Positions 52,381 to 62,181 are shown, counted from the stretch's first letter. The stretch is 64,000 bases of DNA from an uncultured Agathobacter sp. (GCA_934365945.1 CAKRNE010000003.1:178262-242261), one strand, 5' to 3'. Notes: generated from the letters alone by a model not told the origin. Program-made: numbers and translations.

Positions 52381-54324
52381 TTACCTGCGTATCATGCTGT
52401 AGCAGTCCCTGCAAATATTGCGTGAATTGCCAATCGGGAGGATTCTTCCGCAATACCGGCATCTGATAATATACTCATCCTTGCTCTTTGATAGAAGCTG
52501 CATGATCTTAGCCTGTGTTTTGTCGCGCTCGTTTTCAAGCCAGTCCTCGTCTACAAATTTGCCCATGCGGACTGAAAACTGATAGTACAGATCAAGCTTC
52601 TTGTAATATGACTCGTATTTCATGAGCCCCTGATACCTCGAGTGCTTATCCGGCTTGTCAAGAGATATGTCAGATGTATATGACATACAGTAGCGCAGCC
52701 ATTGTCTTACCAGCTCTTTATCCTTTATATCTATTGGGCAGGTAATCATCTTGTAAAGCAGATATTTGTCATCGAAATCTGCGATAAAGTAGCGCTCCTT
52801 GTACGCATAGCCATACAAAAACAATATCTCATCGACATTGATTTTCCTAAATGGCGCTGAAGGATTTGCCTCATGCCAGAGCTTAATTATCGCATCAAGC
52901 GGCGCATCCATTGTAAGAAGCACCTGTGGGAAGCCAAGACTTACGATATCGATGTCCTGCTCCGGTATATTTAGCGTATTCTTCAGATAATTCAGATTCT
53001 TTTGACCTAAGGCTGTCACATAGCCTGTATCATATATGCCAAATCGGCCTGCACGGCCTGCTATCTGCTTTATCTCAGAGATGACAAGCGGACGTCTTGA
53101 TACTCCGTCAAACTTTTCCACCTCCAGAAATACGATTCTTCTGACCGGCAGATTGAGCCCCATGCCTATGGCATCTGTGGACACGACAACCTGTGTCTTT
53201 TTCTCGTTGAAGAGTGTCATCTGTCTGCGCCTTATTTCCGGCGGCAGGCTTCCGTAGATGACACTTGGCTTTATGCCGTTTTCCTCAAGACGCCCTGCGA
53301 TATTGAGTACCGACTTCTTTGAAAACACGATAAAGGCATCGCCCTCCTTCACATCCTGCGGAAATGAAAATGGCGTATCCTCCAGCTTTAGAGCTGTCTT
53401 TCTCTCATACTCCCTTATCTCATACTCGTCATGGCACAGATTAATCAGATGAATGACAACATCCTTTGCCACCGGGCTCATGCATATATGAATCTCTTTC
53501 GCAAGTGTACCAAGAATTGCCCTGGTCCATGAATGTCCCCTGTCATCATCTGCTACCATCTGGGCCTCATCAATCACTGCGATATCATATTCCTTATCAC
53601 AGTCAAGCATCTCCACTGTCGATGCTATAATTCTGCTGTCAGCTACAGAAAGGCACTCCTGACCCGTGAGCATGGTGCATGGTATACCTGCATCATTCAT
53701 CTTCTCATACACCTCAAGTGCCAAAAGACGAAGCGGCCCCAGATAAACGCCGTTTTGCGCCAGCTTAAGCCGCTCGAGTGCCTGATATGTCTTACCGCTG
53801 TTAGTCGGGCCTATATGGAGTATGAAGCGCCTTTTCATACTCTGGGCTTTTGGAAACTCAAGCTCCGGCCGTGCCGGAACCAGCGTGACAATCTCTCTTC
53901 TAAGCTGCTTGCTGCGATACTCATTGTAAAGCTCCTTCATGCTTCTGGTACATATCGCACCTATATACTCCTTGCGCAAAAGCTTTAAAAAATCCTCTGT
54001 GAGATACTCTGCCTCCTTCTCATCAAACTGCTCCATATCCACCCTGACGAGCTGCGGAAGGATTTCTCTATTTAAAATCTGCCTTGCATTTTTATTGTTG
54101 GAATAATAGGTAATCAACGCAAGCCTTTTTATTTCCTGATGCAGCTTGTCAAGTGCTATTGTCTCGTTTTTTGAAAAGCGCGCATATTTAATTGATTTTG
54201 CTTTGCTGTTGAGCCTGTGAATATAGTGTGCCAGCTTCACAGGCTTACCTGTACTTTTCTTCGCATTCTCCCTGTACTGGTCGATATAAAACTGTACCAG
54301 TACCTCTTCAAACGATTTTTCCAT
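52381..54324 (-). CDS. Suv3-like DExH RNA helicase with C-terminal zinc ribbon
   Basis: The 647-residue protein has an N-terminal helical region (1-165), a helicase core with ILHIGPTNSGKTYQALERL (Walker A), IAVIDEAQMVADDDRGHSW (motif II), VIYGSLPPEIRRRQMTLF, VVVSTDAIGMGLNLPVRRIVF and QIAGRAGRFG, then a Suv3-type C-terminal part (540-610). It ends with CRYCGRILPIGNSRNICRDC, a four-Cys zinc ribbon. Suv3 is best known as the mitochondrial RNA-degradation helicase; bacterial forms are less studied. It overlaps nothing and follows the FKBP gene by 18 bases, so those two are likely co-transcribed. A role in RNA turnover is inference. Confidence 0.88.
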   Translation of the reverse strand: MEKSFEEVLVQFYIDQYRENAKKSTGKPVKLAHYIHRLNSKAKSIKYARFSKNETIALDKLHQEIKRLALITYYSNNKNARQILNREILPQLVRVDMEQFDEKEAEYLTEDFLKLLRKEYIGAICTRSMKELYNEYRSKQLRREIVTLVPARPELEFPKAQSMKRRFILHIGPTNSGKTYQALERLKLAQNGVYLGPLRLLALEVYEKMNDAGIPCTMLTGQECLSVADSRIIASTVEMLDCDKEYDIAVIDEAQMVADDDRGHSWTRAILGTLAKEIHICMSPVAKDVVIHLINLCHDEYEIREYERKTALKLEDTPFSFPQDVKEGDAFIVFSKKSVLNIAGRLEENGIKPSVIYGSLPPEIRRRQMTLFNEKKTQVVVSTDAIGMGLNLPVRRIVFLEVEKFDGVSRRPLVISEIKQIAGRAGRFGIYDTGYVTALGQKNLNYLKNTLNIPEQDIDIVSLGFPQVLLTMDAPLDAIIKLWHEANPSAPFRKINVDEILFLYGYAYKERYFIADFDDKYLLYKMITCPIDIKDKELVRQWLRYCMSYTSDISLDKPDKHSRYQGLMKYESYYKKLDLYYQFSVRMGKFVDEDWLENERDKTQAKIMQLLSKSKDEYIIRCRYCGRILPIGNSRNICRDCYSMIRR

Positions 54325-54342
54325 ATATGTGTGTTATCCTCT

Positions 54343-54900
54343 TTATTTGTATACACCGTTAAGTGTCACCTCAAACGTAACATCCTTTCCGGCAAGCTCT
54401 GTATTTACCTTATAATCATCCGGGAACTTCAGGTTTAAATCAAAGGTTTCTCCAACCTTATGACCTACCACTCCGTCCTCAAAGCCATCTATATAGCTGC
54501 CTGAGCCAAGCACCAGGTCTGTGCCCTGTCCGTCAGTGCTTCCACCCTCGAATTTTTCTCCGTCCATATATCCGGTGTAGTCAATATTTACCTTATCTCC
54601 GTTTTCTGCAACTGTGTCAGCCTCTGTATTCAGTGTTGCCTCCTCGGTCTGTGAATCACTGCTTTGTGTCTCGGATGCCTGAGATTTAGTGGTCTGTGAT
54701 GCAGCTTCTGTTCCACCGGTGCTCTTTGACGATGAACCGCCCGATGTCGCAACTGCCCAGATAAGCACTATGACTACCACGACTACTGCCACTATCGGCA
54801 CCCAGAATTTCAGCAGATTCACAACCTTTGCCTTCTTTTCTGCTTTTTCTCTTCCGATTCTTCTTTTTTCCTGTGCGATTTTTTTGTTTTGTTTGTTCAT
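54343..54900 (-). CDS. Membrane-anchored FKBP-type peptidyl-prolyl isomerase
   Basis: The 185-residue protein has a very basic N-terminus (1-28), one membrane helix (about 31-53), a Ser/Thr/Glu linker (54-95), and an FKBP-like domain (about 96-185: GDKVNIDYTGYMDGEKFEGG, LVLGSGSYIDGFEDGVVGHKVG, FPDDYKVNTELAGKDVTFEV). The domain resembles the isomerase part of trigger factor. It faces the outside and likely helps fold exported proteins. The 106-base gap upstream of it has no feature I can defend. Confidence 0.9.
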   Translation of the reverse strand: MNKQNKKIAQEKRRIGREKAEKKAKVVNLLKFWVPIVAVVVVVIVLIWAVATSGGSSSKSTGGTEAASQTTKSQASETQSSDSQTEEATLNTEADTVAENGDKVNIDYTGYMDGEKFEGGSTDGQGTDLVLGSGSYIDGFEDGVVGHKVGETFDLNLKFPDDYKVNTELAGKDVTFEVTLNGVYK

Positions 54901-55006
54901 TTTGTTAATCTCCTGTTTTAGTTTTGTTATTTAAGTATATCATCACAATTTGAACATTCTGTGTTTCGCATAATTGTATTGCATGCATTACCGGTCACTG
55001 TAAGCA

Positions 55007-57541
55007 TTATCTGTCGCTGTGAGATTTAAATTGTAAACTGCTACGTCTATTCACCATTTGACGCACCAATAAAAGCAGTATGAAAATCCCCACACAGCCT
55101 ACGCTTATAGCTGCGCCTACCTTAAGTCCCGGTGTCTCATAATAAAGCTCTATTTCATGCTCACCCTCATCTAGATGAATGCTCACAAACGTATCGGAAA
55201 AATCCTCATACTCTGTCTCCTTCCCATCCACCTTCATAGTCCAGCCCTTTTCACTCGGAATAGAAAACACAAGTCTGCCCGCCTGCTTCACATCAATGTG
55301 TCCGCTTATGTGAGTGTCTGAAAAGTCATCTACCGAAAGTGTCTGCGCATTGAGCGCATTGTATGCATTTTTCACTGCTGCAACGGAAAGCTCGTAAACG
55401 TTAAACCTTACAGCATCCGCATCGGCGTTTGTGACTGTAACTGTCTCCCCCGCCTTCACATATCCCAGATCAAACAGATACCTGTGAGTGGTCTTTGAGT
55501 ATGTGGTCTCATACTCCCCGTGGCTGAAGGTCAGACTGTCAGCGCTGCACGAATCGTATGCCGCATAGTAATATCCGTCATGGTCAAAGGTAAGCGTCGT
55601 AGTTCCCGGATTCTCTTCCTGAGTGCACTCTGTCAGACTCAGCGTATCATCTGCTGCGCCAAGAAGCCTGCCAAGGGAATTAATCGAATAGATTTTCGAT
55701 GAAGAGGATGGCTTCCACGCATCAATCACTCCCTCATTCATCATAAAGCCAAGAGGAAGCGTGTAGTTGTTCCGATACAGATAGTGATTTCCACATTTTT
55801 CCACAAGTGTAGTCAGCTCATTCTGTGGCTGTATGGATTTTGTAACCATATATCTGACCGAAAGCATAGCTGATGTGATAGGTGTGGCACCATTATAACA
55901 ATAGAAATTCTTGCCTCCCTCCATATAAAGAGCCTGATAAAAATGGCTCACATTTATATTCATCAGGGAAGAAAACTGTGTTCCCGATGCATAACCGTAT
56001 CGCGTATCATCATTTTTTGTGAGTCTGCCTGTATCCTCAACCCTGTAAAAAGGCACATCGCTGTCAGCTGCGTCCTCTTTTGTAAACTCCAGTGCCTCTT
56101 GTATATCATCCACATTGGCATTGTAGCTACTTCTGCTAGTGCAGCCAAGTCCTGTCACAGCCATATTGACAGCCAGCTCCACAATTGCAATACCGCATGT
56201 TATGACCATCAAAAGCTCCTTATTTTTCCTTGCTGCAAGCTTTAAAAGTACTATCATAATGCCGTACAGTGCAACAAACAATATGCTTATGATAACTGCA
56301 TAATACTCTGTCACAGTCTCATCGGCAAACATCGTGCTTACAGCCATAAGTGCCGCTGCAAATACTACCGCCACGCCAACATGCCACAGCCTTATGCCGC
56401 GCCACTTTCTGACTGTAGCATAGCCAATGGTCAACACAAGAAATGCATACAGATACGACTGTCTGCCCGGCAGCGAATCCGGGAAATGCAGTCCGTGCCA
56501 TATAAAGTCGAGCTGTTTATTCGCAAAGCTCACAAGAAAAAACAACACCAACAATACAGGAGCTATTTTTTTCTTCCAATTAATCCTTTTATTGAGAGCA
56601 AACAGTATCAAAAGCATCACACTAAAGGCTCCGGCATACAGATTGGGCCAGTTTTCTGCCCCCTCATAGACACTTGCAGTCGTGCACATCCTGCCAGCTT
56701 CTGATAAGAGATTAAAATACCACTCTATCTGCTTTGGAAACTCAATGCCCGATGACCCGCTGTAGCTTAAAATGATAAGCTCCGGGATGATGAGCACCAT
56801 CGCAGTACCTCCCGCCAAAAGTGAGTAAACGATAAACCTGACGATTGCAGCCATTTTACCGCCCTTTTGCGTAAAGAAAAGCCACGCAAACCAGAATACC
56901 AGAAAGATGCAAAGCATGATGCTTAAATAATAATTCGACAATATGCAAAGTGCCAATGATACATAGTAAAGCACAGGCTTTTTATCCCTCACAAGCTTCT
57001 CAAGACCTGCTATCGCAAGCGGCGCAACTGCCACAACATCCATCCACATAACATCCCAGCTATACGCAGCCACAAAGCCAGAAAGCGCATATGCCGTAGA
57101 GAAAACAAATGCCGGCACAAATGTACTATCGTGATATCTGTTATCCTTTCCAAGAAGCACAAAGTGCTCCTTCAGAAAATAGAAAAAAGTTGCTCCGCTT
57201 AGCGAAATCTTAAAAATAATAAGCAGCTCGATAAATTCGATGATATGGCTCTTGGGAAAAAGCACCACAAGCCAGTTTAAAGGACTCGCGAGATAATAGG
57301 CAAATACCGATACAAAATCACTGCCAAGCCCGATATTCCATGTATACATGAGGCTCGCACCATTTCTAAGCTTCTCCCACAGCTCATTAAAGAAAGGCAG
57401 ATACTGGTGATACAAATCCATATGCAAAAGGCAGTAATCGCCAAATGGATATACACCATTTCCTATACAGATGATTATACATATGAAAAACGGAATTAAA
57501 AACGCTGTCAAAAGCGGATGCTTTTTAACAAAATTCATCAC
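55007..57541 (-). CDS. YfhO-family multi-spanning membrane protein (GT-C-like)
   Basis: The 844-residue protein has about 12 membrane helices in residues 1-480, an extracellular loop with early acidic residues (CIGNGVYPFGDYCLLHMDLYHQ), and a large extracellular C-terminal part (about 490-815) ending with one more helix (VGAAISVGCVGIFILLLL). This is the YfhO architecture. In Bacillus and Listeria such proteins attach sugars to lipoteichoic acid on the outer face using a lipid-linked sugar. The start overlaps the LTA synthase stop by four bases, so the two are coupled, which supports a job in decorating that polymer. Confidence 0.9.
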   Translation of the reverse strand: MMNFVKKHPLLTAFLIPFFICIIICIGNGVYPFGDYCLLHMDLYHQYLPFFNELWEKLRNGASLMYTWNIGLGSDFVSVFAYYLASPLNWLVVLFPKSHIIEFIELLIIFKISLSGATFFYFLKEHFVLLGKDNRYHDSTFVPAFVFSTAYALSGFVAAYSWDVMWMDVVAVAPLAIAGLEKLVRDKKPVLYYVSLALCILSNYYLSIMLCIFLVFWFAWLFFTQKGGKMAAIVRFIVYSLLAGGTAMVLIIPELIILSYSGSSGIEFPKQIEWYFNLLSEAGRMCTTASVYEGAENWPNLYAGAFSVMLLILFALNKRINWKKKIAPVLLVLFFLVSFANKQLDFIWHGLHFPDSLPGRQSYLYAFLVLTIGYATVRKWRGIRLWHVGVAVVFAAALMAVSTMFADETVTEYYAVIISILFVALYGIMIVLLKLAARKNKELLMVITCGIAIVELAVNMAVTGLGCTSRSSYNANVDDIQEALEFTKEDAADSDVPFYRVEDTGRLTKNDDTRYGYASGTQFSSLMNINVSHFYQALYMEGGKNFYCYNGATPITSAMLSVRYMVTKSIQPQNELTTLVEKCGNHYLYRNNYTLPLGFMMNEGVIDAWKPSSSSKIYSINSLGRLLGAADDTLSLTECTQEENPGTTTLTFDHDGYYYAAYDSCSADSLTFSHGEYETTYSKTTHRYLFDLGYVKAGETVTVTNADADAVRFNVYELSVAAVKNAYNALNAQTLSVDDFSDTHISGHIDVKQAGRLVFSIPSEKGWTMKVDGKETEYEDFSDTFVSIHLDEGEHEIELYYETPGLKVGAAISVGCVGIFILLLLVRQMVNRRSSLQFKSHSDR

Positions 57542-59466
57542 TTATCCTCCCAGTCAAACAGTCTGTAATATTGCAAAATCTTATACTCGTTTAGCATATC
57601 CGAATCGGCCTGCTTCTTTTTGCTGCCGGTTGCCTTGTCTGATTTATTTGATACTTTATCTGATGTCTTATTTGCAGTCTTACCTGCAGTCTTATCCGTG
57701 CGTACCGCTGATATGATTGGATACTCCTCCTTAAGCTTTAGCAGAAAGCTCTGGTAATCATTTGTCGGCACACCTGCCGCTTTAAGTACATTTGCAGCCA
57801 GATAATTGACGCTCGTATCTTCTCCTGTTGCCTCATCAATATCATAGTTTGCCCAAATGACATACGGCACCTGATAGCGAAGCTTAAGCTCTTCATTGGA
57901 TAAATTGTTATAATCCATGCCGTTTGCTGCAAGAACAGAGCTTGCCACAGTATCATTTGGCTGATGATCCCCGAAAAATACCACTATAGTTTTCTCATCC
58001 ACATTTGAGAAATATTCAATGAGGCTCTTTAAATCCTCGTCTGTCATCTTAATCAGCGAAAGATATTGGTCGAGTGCAGAATTATTGAGCTTATCAGCTG
58101 TCACAGTATTGTCAAAGCCATAGTAGGTGTCCGTGTATCCACCATGATTTTGCATAGTGACATTGAATATAAATGCCGGCTGACCATCCGGTTTGTTCTC
58201 ATAAGTCTCAATAATCTTATCAAATGACGTCTCATCACTTATATATTTGCGCACAAACCTCTGATTAGAATAATCCTGCATAAACGAAAGATTGTCAAAT
58301 CCCAAAAGAGGATAAACCGTATCCCTGTTCCATCCACTGCCATAGTACGGATGCTGTGCATACGTTGCATAGCCAATGCTCTTTAAATAGCTTGCAAGAG
58401 AAGGCGTCTTGCTCTTTATATACTGCTGATACGGAATACTTCCTACCGGAAGGAAAGCCATCGTATTGCCTGTCAGAAACTCAAACTCGGTATCGGCGGT
58501 ATTGCCACCGCATACAGACGTATTCAGATATCCTGTTATAGTGTTCTCATTGCCCTTTTCGAGACTGTGTACAAACGGCATATAGTCTGTGTTTGTGTCA
58601 AAATCACCGAGCACCGACAGATCCGAAAAGGCTTCATCCATCACAACTATAATATTCGGATAATTACTTTTATCTGTAATTGCTGTATTATTAGCTGCAT
58701 TATTGTTTGCATTATCTATATCAGCTTCTTCATCTATAGTTGTAGAATTATCTGAGGCGGCTGCTTCATCTGAATTATCATCTGCACCGGTATAGCTGTC
58801 AAGCAGCTCCTTAGCCTTCTGCCTGCTATACCCATCAGGCTTATCAACCGCCACAAACTTAAGATCCATCGCAAAGGTCACTGCCATTCCATTCACCTTT
58901 GTCATATATGCCGGTGTAAACAGAAATGGATACAGGTAATTGTCCGTCTGGAACTCCTCATCCTGCAGAGCATTCACAAACAGGCACAGCACAAGTATTC
59001 CAAGCACTGTCGGAATGAGTCTGAACCTGAATTTCCACTTGATCCTGAAGTCAACAAAATGCATCAGCACAATAAGTGCTATAAATATAACTGTAACACC
59101 AACTACTCCTGCAGTCGGTGTGAAATCATAATTGGACGCAACGCTTGTCGCCGTCCCAATTGAAAAAATATCCCACGGAACAAAAGGAGTCGAGCGGAAA
59201 AGCATAACATAGTGATTAATCAGTCCGAAAACCATAGCCACGATAAAAACTGCACGAAGTGCCCATTTCGCCCTGCCTGTAACAAAATAAAGAATCCAGG
59301 CGAACAGCTCAAACAAAATAATATTAAAAAAACCTGCCATAAACCTGACTTCTTCAAAGGGATTGTGTTCGTAGAACTCCATAAGATAAAAAGCTACGAT
59401 TGGAAAAATCGAGAAAAATATAACATTGAATATAATTTCATATTTTTTATAAATCTTTTTTATCAT
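57538..59466 (-). CDS. Lipoteichoic acid synthase-family protein
   Basis: About 642 residues with five N-terminal membrane helices (1-185), an Asn/Asp/Thr-rich linker (about 225-270), and an extracellular sulfatase-fold domain (about 273-590). Active-site parts are IIVVMDEAFSDL (metal Glu), CGGNTADTEFEFLTG (nucleophile Thr), YATYAQHPYYGSGWNRD and VVFFGDHQPND (Asp-His). LtaS uses phosphatidylglycerol to extend glycerol-phosphate chains outside the cell. Among three ATGs in a row I prefer the third (59466) by AGGAG distance. The C-terminus is Lys/Asp rich. It is coupled to the YfhO gene. Confidence 0.92.
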   Translation of the reverse strand: MIKKIYKKYEIIFNVIFFSIFPIVAFYLMEFYEHNPFEEVRFMAGFFNIILFELFAWILYFVTGRAKWALRAVFIVAMVFGLINHYVMLFRSTPFVPWDIFSIGTATSVASNYDFTPTAGVVGVTVIFIALIVLMHFVDFRIKWKFRFRLIPTVLGILVLCLFVNALQDEEFQTDNYLYPFLFTPAYMTKVNGMAVTFAMDLKFVAVDKPDGYSRQKAKELLDSYTGADDNSDEAAASDNSTTIDEEADIDNANNNAANNTAITDKSNYPNIIVVMDEAFSDLSVLGDFDTNTDYMPFVHSLEKGNENTITGYLNTSVCGGNTADTEFEFLTGNTMAFLPVGSIPYQQYIKSKTPSLASYLKSIGYATYAQHPYYGSGWNRDTVYPLLGFDNLSFMQDYSNQRFVRKYISDETSFDKIIETYENKPDGQPAFIFNVTMQNHGGYTDTYYGFDNTVTADKLNNSALDQYLSLIKMTDEDLKSLIEYFSNVDEKTIVVFFGDHQPNDTVASSVLAANGMDYNNLSNEELKLRYQVPYVIWANYDIDEATGEDTSVNYLAANVLKAAGVPTNDYQSFLLKLKEEYPIISAVRTDKTAGKTANKTSDKVSNKSDKATGSKKKQADSDMLNEYKILQYYRLFDWEDK

Positions 59467-59597
59467 CATCATGCTCCTGTTTAAGATTTAGTATTACTGC
59501 TTATAAGGCAGATTTTTGGGTACCTTTTTGGGCTAATTGGGGCAAATTTTTCTTAAAAGTGCCCTGATTTCTTTATTTTTTGAAAGAATGTGAGTAA

Positions 59598-59652
59598 AGA
59601 AAAACCCCGCAAACCCTTGATTTTACTAGAAATCTTGGATTTACGGGGTTTT
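59598..59652 (-). terminator. Rho-independent terminator after tRNA-Leu
   Basis: A 15-bp stem (59602-59616 with 59637-59651, core AAACCCCG/CGGGGTTT, with G-T pairs) and a 20-base loop, then a T-rich tail on the minus strand. It starts nine bases after the tRNA. Confidence 0.85.
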
Positions 59653-59660
59653 GCAAATAG

Positions 59661-59743
59661 TGCCGGCAGTGGGACTTGAACCCACACGGGCTTGCGCCCA
59701 ACAGATTTTGAGTCTGCATCGTCTGCCATTCCGACATGCCGGC
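59661..59743 (-). tRNA. tRNA-Leu (anticodon CAA)
   Basis: 83 bases on the minus strand. The acceptor stem GCCGGCA pairs with TGCCGGC, discriminator A; anticodon loop CTCAAAA gives CAA, which reads UUG. A long variable arm (GTTGGGCGCAAGCCCGT) and GGTTCAAGTCC T arm are typical of tRNA-Leu. The CCA end is not encoded. Confidence 0.97.
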
Positions 59744-59761
59744 GTCTTACGAACAGTCAAT

Positions 59762-59790
59762 ATTCTATCACAGTTATCCGCTTCATGCAA
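59762..59790 (-). promoter_or_regulatory. Promoter of tRNA-Leu
   Basis: TTGCAT (59785-59790) and TAGAAT (59762-59767) with 17 bases between, about 19 bases upstream of the tRNA 5' end. The AT-rich stretch 59795-59875 beyond it contains repeated ATTATAAAT segments. Confidence 0.75.
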
Positions 59791-59924
59791 CTAAAATTTG
59801 TAATTTCATTATAAATCATTATAAATTTGTAACTTCAATATAAATTTCATTATAAATTTTATTGTTTCGATAAAATCTTTAATATGTGTCTTTAACAATG
59901 TATATGAAGGCCTTGAATTATATC

Positions 59925-60965
59925 TCAACACACAACCTTATTCTTACCTGTGCATTTTCCAACATAAAGCTGCTTGTCGGCAAAACTGATCCATTCCTTA
60001 TAATCCTGTCCTACCTTATACTTTCCGGCACCGATGGTTACTGTCATCTTGCCACTACCCAGGGAAGTCCAAATCGTTTTTTCATTTATAGCAAGCCTTA
60101 TTTCATCAAGATAATCCTTTGGAATCTCTCCGTTCACACATTTTCCGAGAAGCAAGAACTCTTCTCCTCCCCATCTGCAGTATTTGAGCTCTGTTCCACG
60201 AGCCTTCTCCACAATAGTACGCGAGAGAATCTTAAGAGCATCATCTCCCACATTGTGACCGTAGGTATCGTTTATCTTTTTGAAATCATCAATATCAATC
60301 ATTGCAAGGTAATAGCCAACCTGCGAATTGGTCTCAAACAGATTTTTAAGCTGTGCCATCATATAAAAACGATTCGGCAAATCTGTCAATGCATCAAACT
60401 GTGCCTTCTTTTCCATAGCACCTTCTGTTGAAGCGAGGAAATTAGATAAAACAAGCATAGTAATAATAATTGAAAACAACACCATTGACACAACTGCAAT
60501 TGAAAGACTCCTGATAACCATTGGATCAAGCTTGTAAATCGGCTTTATCATGTCCTCAAATGTATACAGCAAAATAATCGTAATTGAATAAATGCAGCTT
60601 AAGATGATTGCACTGTAGCTTTTCTTCTTTTTCCTCTTAATCACATAATCCAGCACGAAAAAATAATACATTATATCTATCAAAAAAAGCTGGAAATTGC
60701 ACTCCATACCAACACTGATAACTGCTAATACCATATGAATAAGCACTTCTGCAGCCACTAGATACAGATATATATTTACTTTTTTACATTTTGCAATATT
60801 GAATCCCAGAAAATAAAAACATATACTAATCATGTTCACTCCTGCCATCAGGTCAATGCCGATAGATGTAAACAGGAAAAAAAACACAATATGTATGACA
60901 AGAAATGTTTTATTCATCATGAGAACAAAGGATTGTTCCTTTGTTGATGAACCACTGTACTCCAT
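59925..60965 (-). CDS. Membrane diguanylate cyclase (GGDEF)
   Basis: The 346-residue protein has about six N-terminal membrane helices (residues 15-180) and a GGDEF domain (about 188-345): AQFDALTDLPNRFYMM, YLAMIDIDDFKKINDTYGHNVGDDALKILS and RWGGEEFLLLGK. The GGEEF form is catalytically competent. The product-inhibition site RxxD reads RGTE, so feedback by c-di-GMP may be weaker. It makes cyclic di-GMP from GTP in response to a membrane-level signal; no known sensor domain is seen. GAGGG precedes the start; a promoter lies at 60995-61023. Confidence 0.93.
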   Translation of the reverse strand: MEYSGSSTKEQSFVLMMNKTFLVIHIVFFFLFTSIGIDLMAGVNMISICFYFLGFNIAKCKKVNIYLYLVAAEVLIHMVLAVISVGMECNFQLFLIDIMYYFFVLDYVIKRKKKKSYSAIILSCIYSITIILLYTFEDMIKPIYKLDPMVIRSLSIAVVSMVLFSIIITMLVLSNFLASTEGAMEKKAQFDALTDLPNRFYMMAQLKNLFETNSQVGYYLAMIDIDDFKKINDTYGHNVGDDALKILSRTIVEKARGTELKYCRWGGEEFLLLGKCVNGEIPKDYLDEIRLAINEKTIWTSLGSGKMTVTIGAGKYKVGQDYKEWISFADKQLYVGKCTGKNKVVC

Positions 60966-60994
60966 TTATAAAAACCCTCTATCTACTTTTCTAC

Positions 60995-61023
60995 ATTTCA
61001 TAAATACAATTGTTACATGTCAA
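60995..61023 (-). promoter_or_regulatory. Probable promoter of the diguanylate cyclase gene
   Basis: Perfect TTGACA (61018-61023) with TGAAAT (60995-61000) 17 bases on; the -10 is weak. Confidence 0.5.
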
Positions 61024-61090
61024 TAACTATATTAAAAATAATATCACAATTACCATGCTTTAACAACCTTTTTTGTACAAAAGTACCAAA

Positions 61091-62116
61091 TTATTTTTTT
61101 CTTACTCTTCTTAACATGTATCCAATTAAAATAATAAGCGCACTTGTCAATACACTTCCATAAAATGTTACTCCTCGACACAATAACTCCATATTTGCCG
61201 CATTGTCTCCCACAAGCTGTTTAAATCCATCAATCATAATATAATCGGCAACCCCCATTGCCCCCGGAATTGGAACACAATTAGAACCCATGGCAACAAA
61301 GCATTGTATCACACTGACGTCCACAGCCTTTTTCACACCCTCTCCCATAGACATAAATATCATAAATGAGACTAAAAGCTGTGACATACGCTGCATCAGA
61401 TTCCAGAAAAAGATCTCTGCAAGAAACCCTGTCTGTCCTGTAATGCTGTTAGAGCATTCCTGATACTCAGCCATTGTGTTTCTAAGCTTTTTTCTAAGTT
61501 TATCACCGTGTCTGATGACATGTATTTTTTCCATCAGACCAATTACTGCATCACATATGCCATACAATATTTTTCCTTTTCTTAGCAGCATATAGAAAAC
61601 CAAGGCAAGAAATATAAGCACTACGATTCCAATACCTATAAAAAATCTGGATAAAACAGAAAAATTTTTAAGCATAGGATATTTAAAGATTATAGAAACG
61701 ATTCCGACTGTCAAAAGCGCAAGTGTATACATTACGAGATTGATGAGTAATGCTACTGTTGTCGCATATCCCGGAATGCCATCCTTCATCATAAAATACG
61801 CACTTGCAGGCTGTCCACCTGATGCAGAGGGTGTAATTGCAGAAAAATACACATCAGCTCCACCATAAACCGTGCCATCCAAAGCATTGGTCTTGTATCC
61901 AAAATGCCTTGCAATTCTGACAAGGGCAAATCCTTCAAACCATATAAATCCAAATGTACATACAAAGCTCGCAATAAGCCATCCTTTATCAGCTCCCGAA
62001 ATAAAGCTTTTCAATGTAGCAAATGAAAAATTCCTGCTTTGTGATATAACAGCCCATATACTTAAAGCAGCTATAAAAACTGACGCAATTGCCCAGAATA
62101 TTTTTTTCTTATTCAT
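61091..62116 (-). CDS. Lysylphosphatidylglycerol synthase-like membrane protein (UPF0104)
   Basis: About 341 residues with eight or so membrane helices and the UPF0104/LPG-synthase TM signatures: SFVCTFGFIWFEGFALVRIARHFGY, DVYFSAITPSASGGQPASAYFMMK and VPIPGAMGVADYIM. It lacks the soluble aminoacyl-transfer domain of MprF, so it is a flippase-like or unknown lipid-handling protein. I start it at the ATG at 62116 with AAAGG upstream; a longer frame would run through the terminator hairpin at 62141-62181. Confidence 0.88.
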   Translation of the reverse strand: MNKKKIFWAIASVFIAALSIWAVISQSRNFSFATLKSFISGADKGWLIASFVCTFGFIWFEGFALVRIARHFGYKTNALDGTVYGGADVYFSAITPSASGGQPASAYFMMKDGIPGYATTVALLINLVMYTLALLTVGIVSIIFKYPMLKNFSVLSRFFIGIGIVVLIFLALVFYMLLRKGKILYGICDAVIGLMEKIHVIRHGDKLRKKLRNTMAEYQECSNSITGQTGFLAEIFFWNLMQRMSQLLVSFMIFMSMGEGVKKAVDVSVIQCFVAMGSNCVPIPGAMGVADYIMIDGFKQLVGDNAANMELLCRGVTFYGSVLTSALIILIGYMLRRVRKK

Positions 62117-62140
62117 GAAACTGATTACCTTTCCAATAAT

Positions 62141-62181
62141 AAAACTGGTGTCATGACCTCTAAAGGACACCACACCAGTTT
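62141..62181 (-). terminator. Terminator-like hairpin between uraA and the LPG-synthase-like gene
   Basis: AAACTGGTGT (62142-62151) is exactly complementary to 62172-62181; on the minus strand TTTTATTATT follows. It probably ends the permease transcript; as it is only 25 bases from the next start codon it could also serve as an attenuator. Confidence 0.65.

Noticed and set aside
59886..60431. Plus-strand frame of 181 codons
   Set aside because: Antisense to the GGDEF domain, which carries unmistakable motifs on the minus strand.
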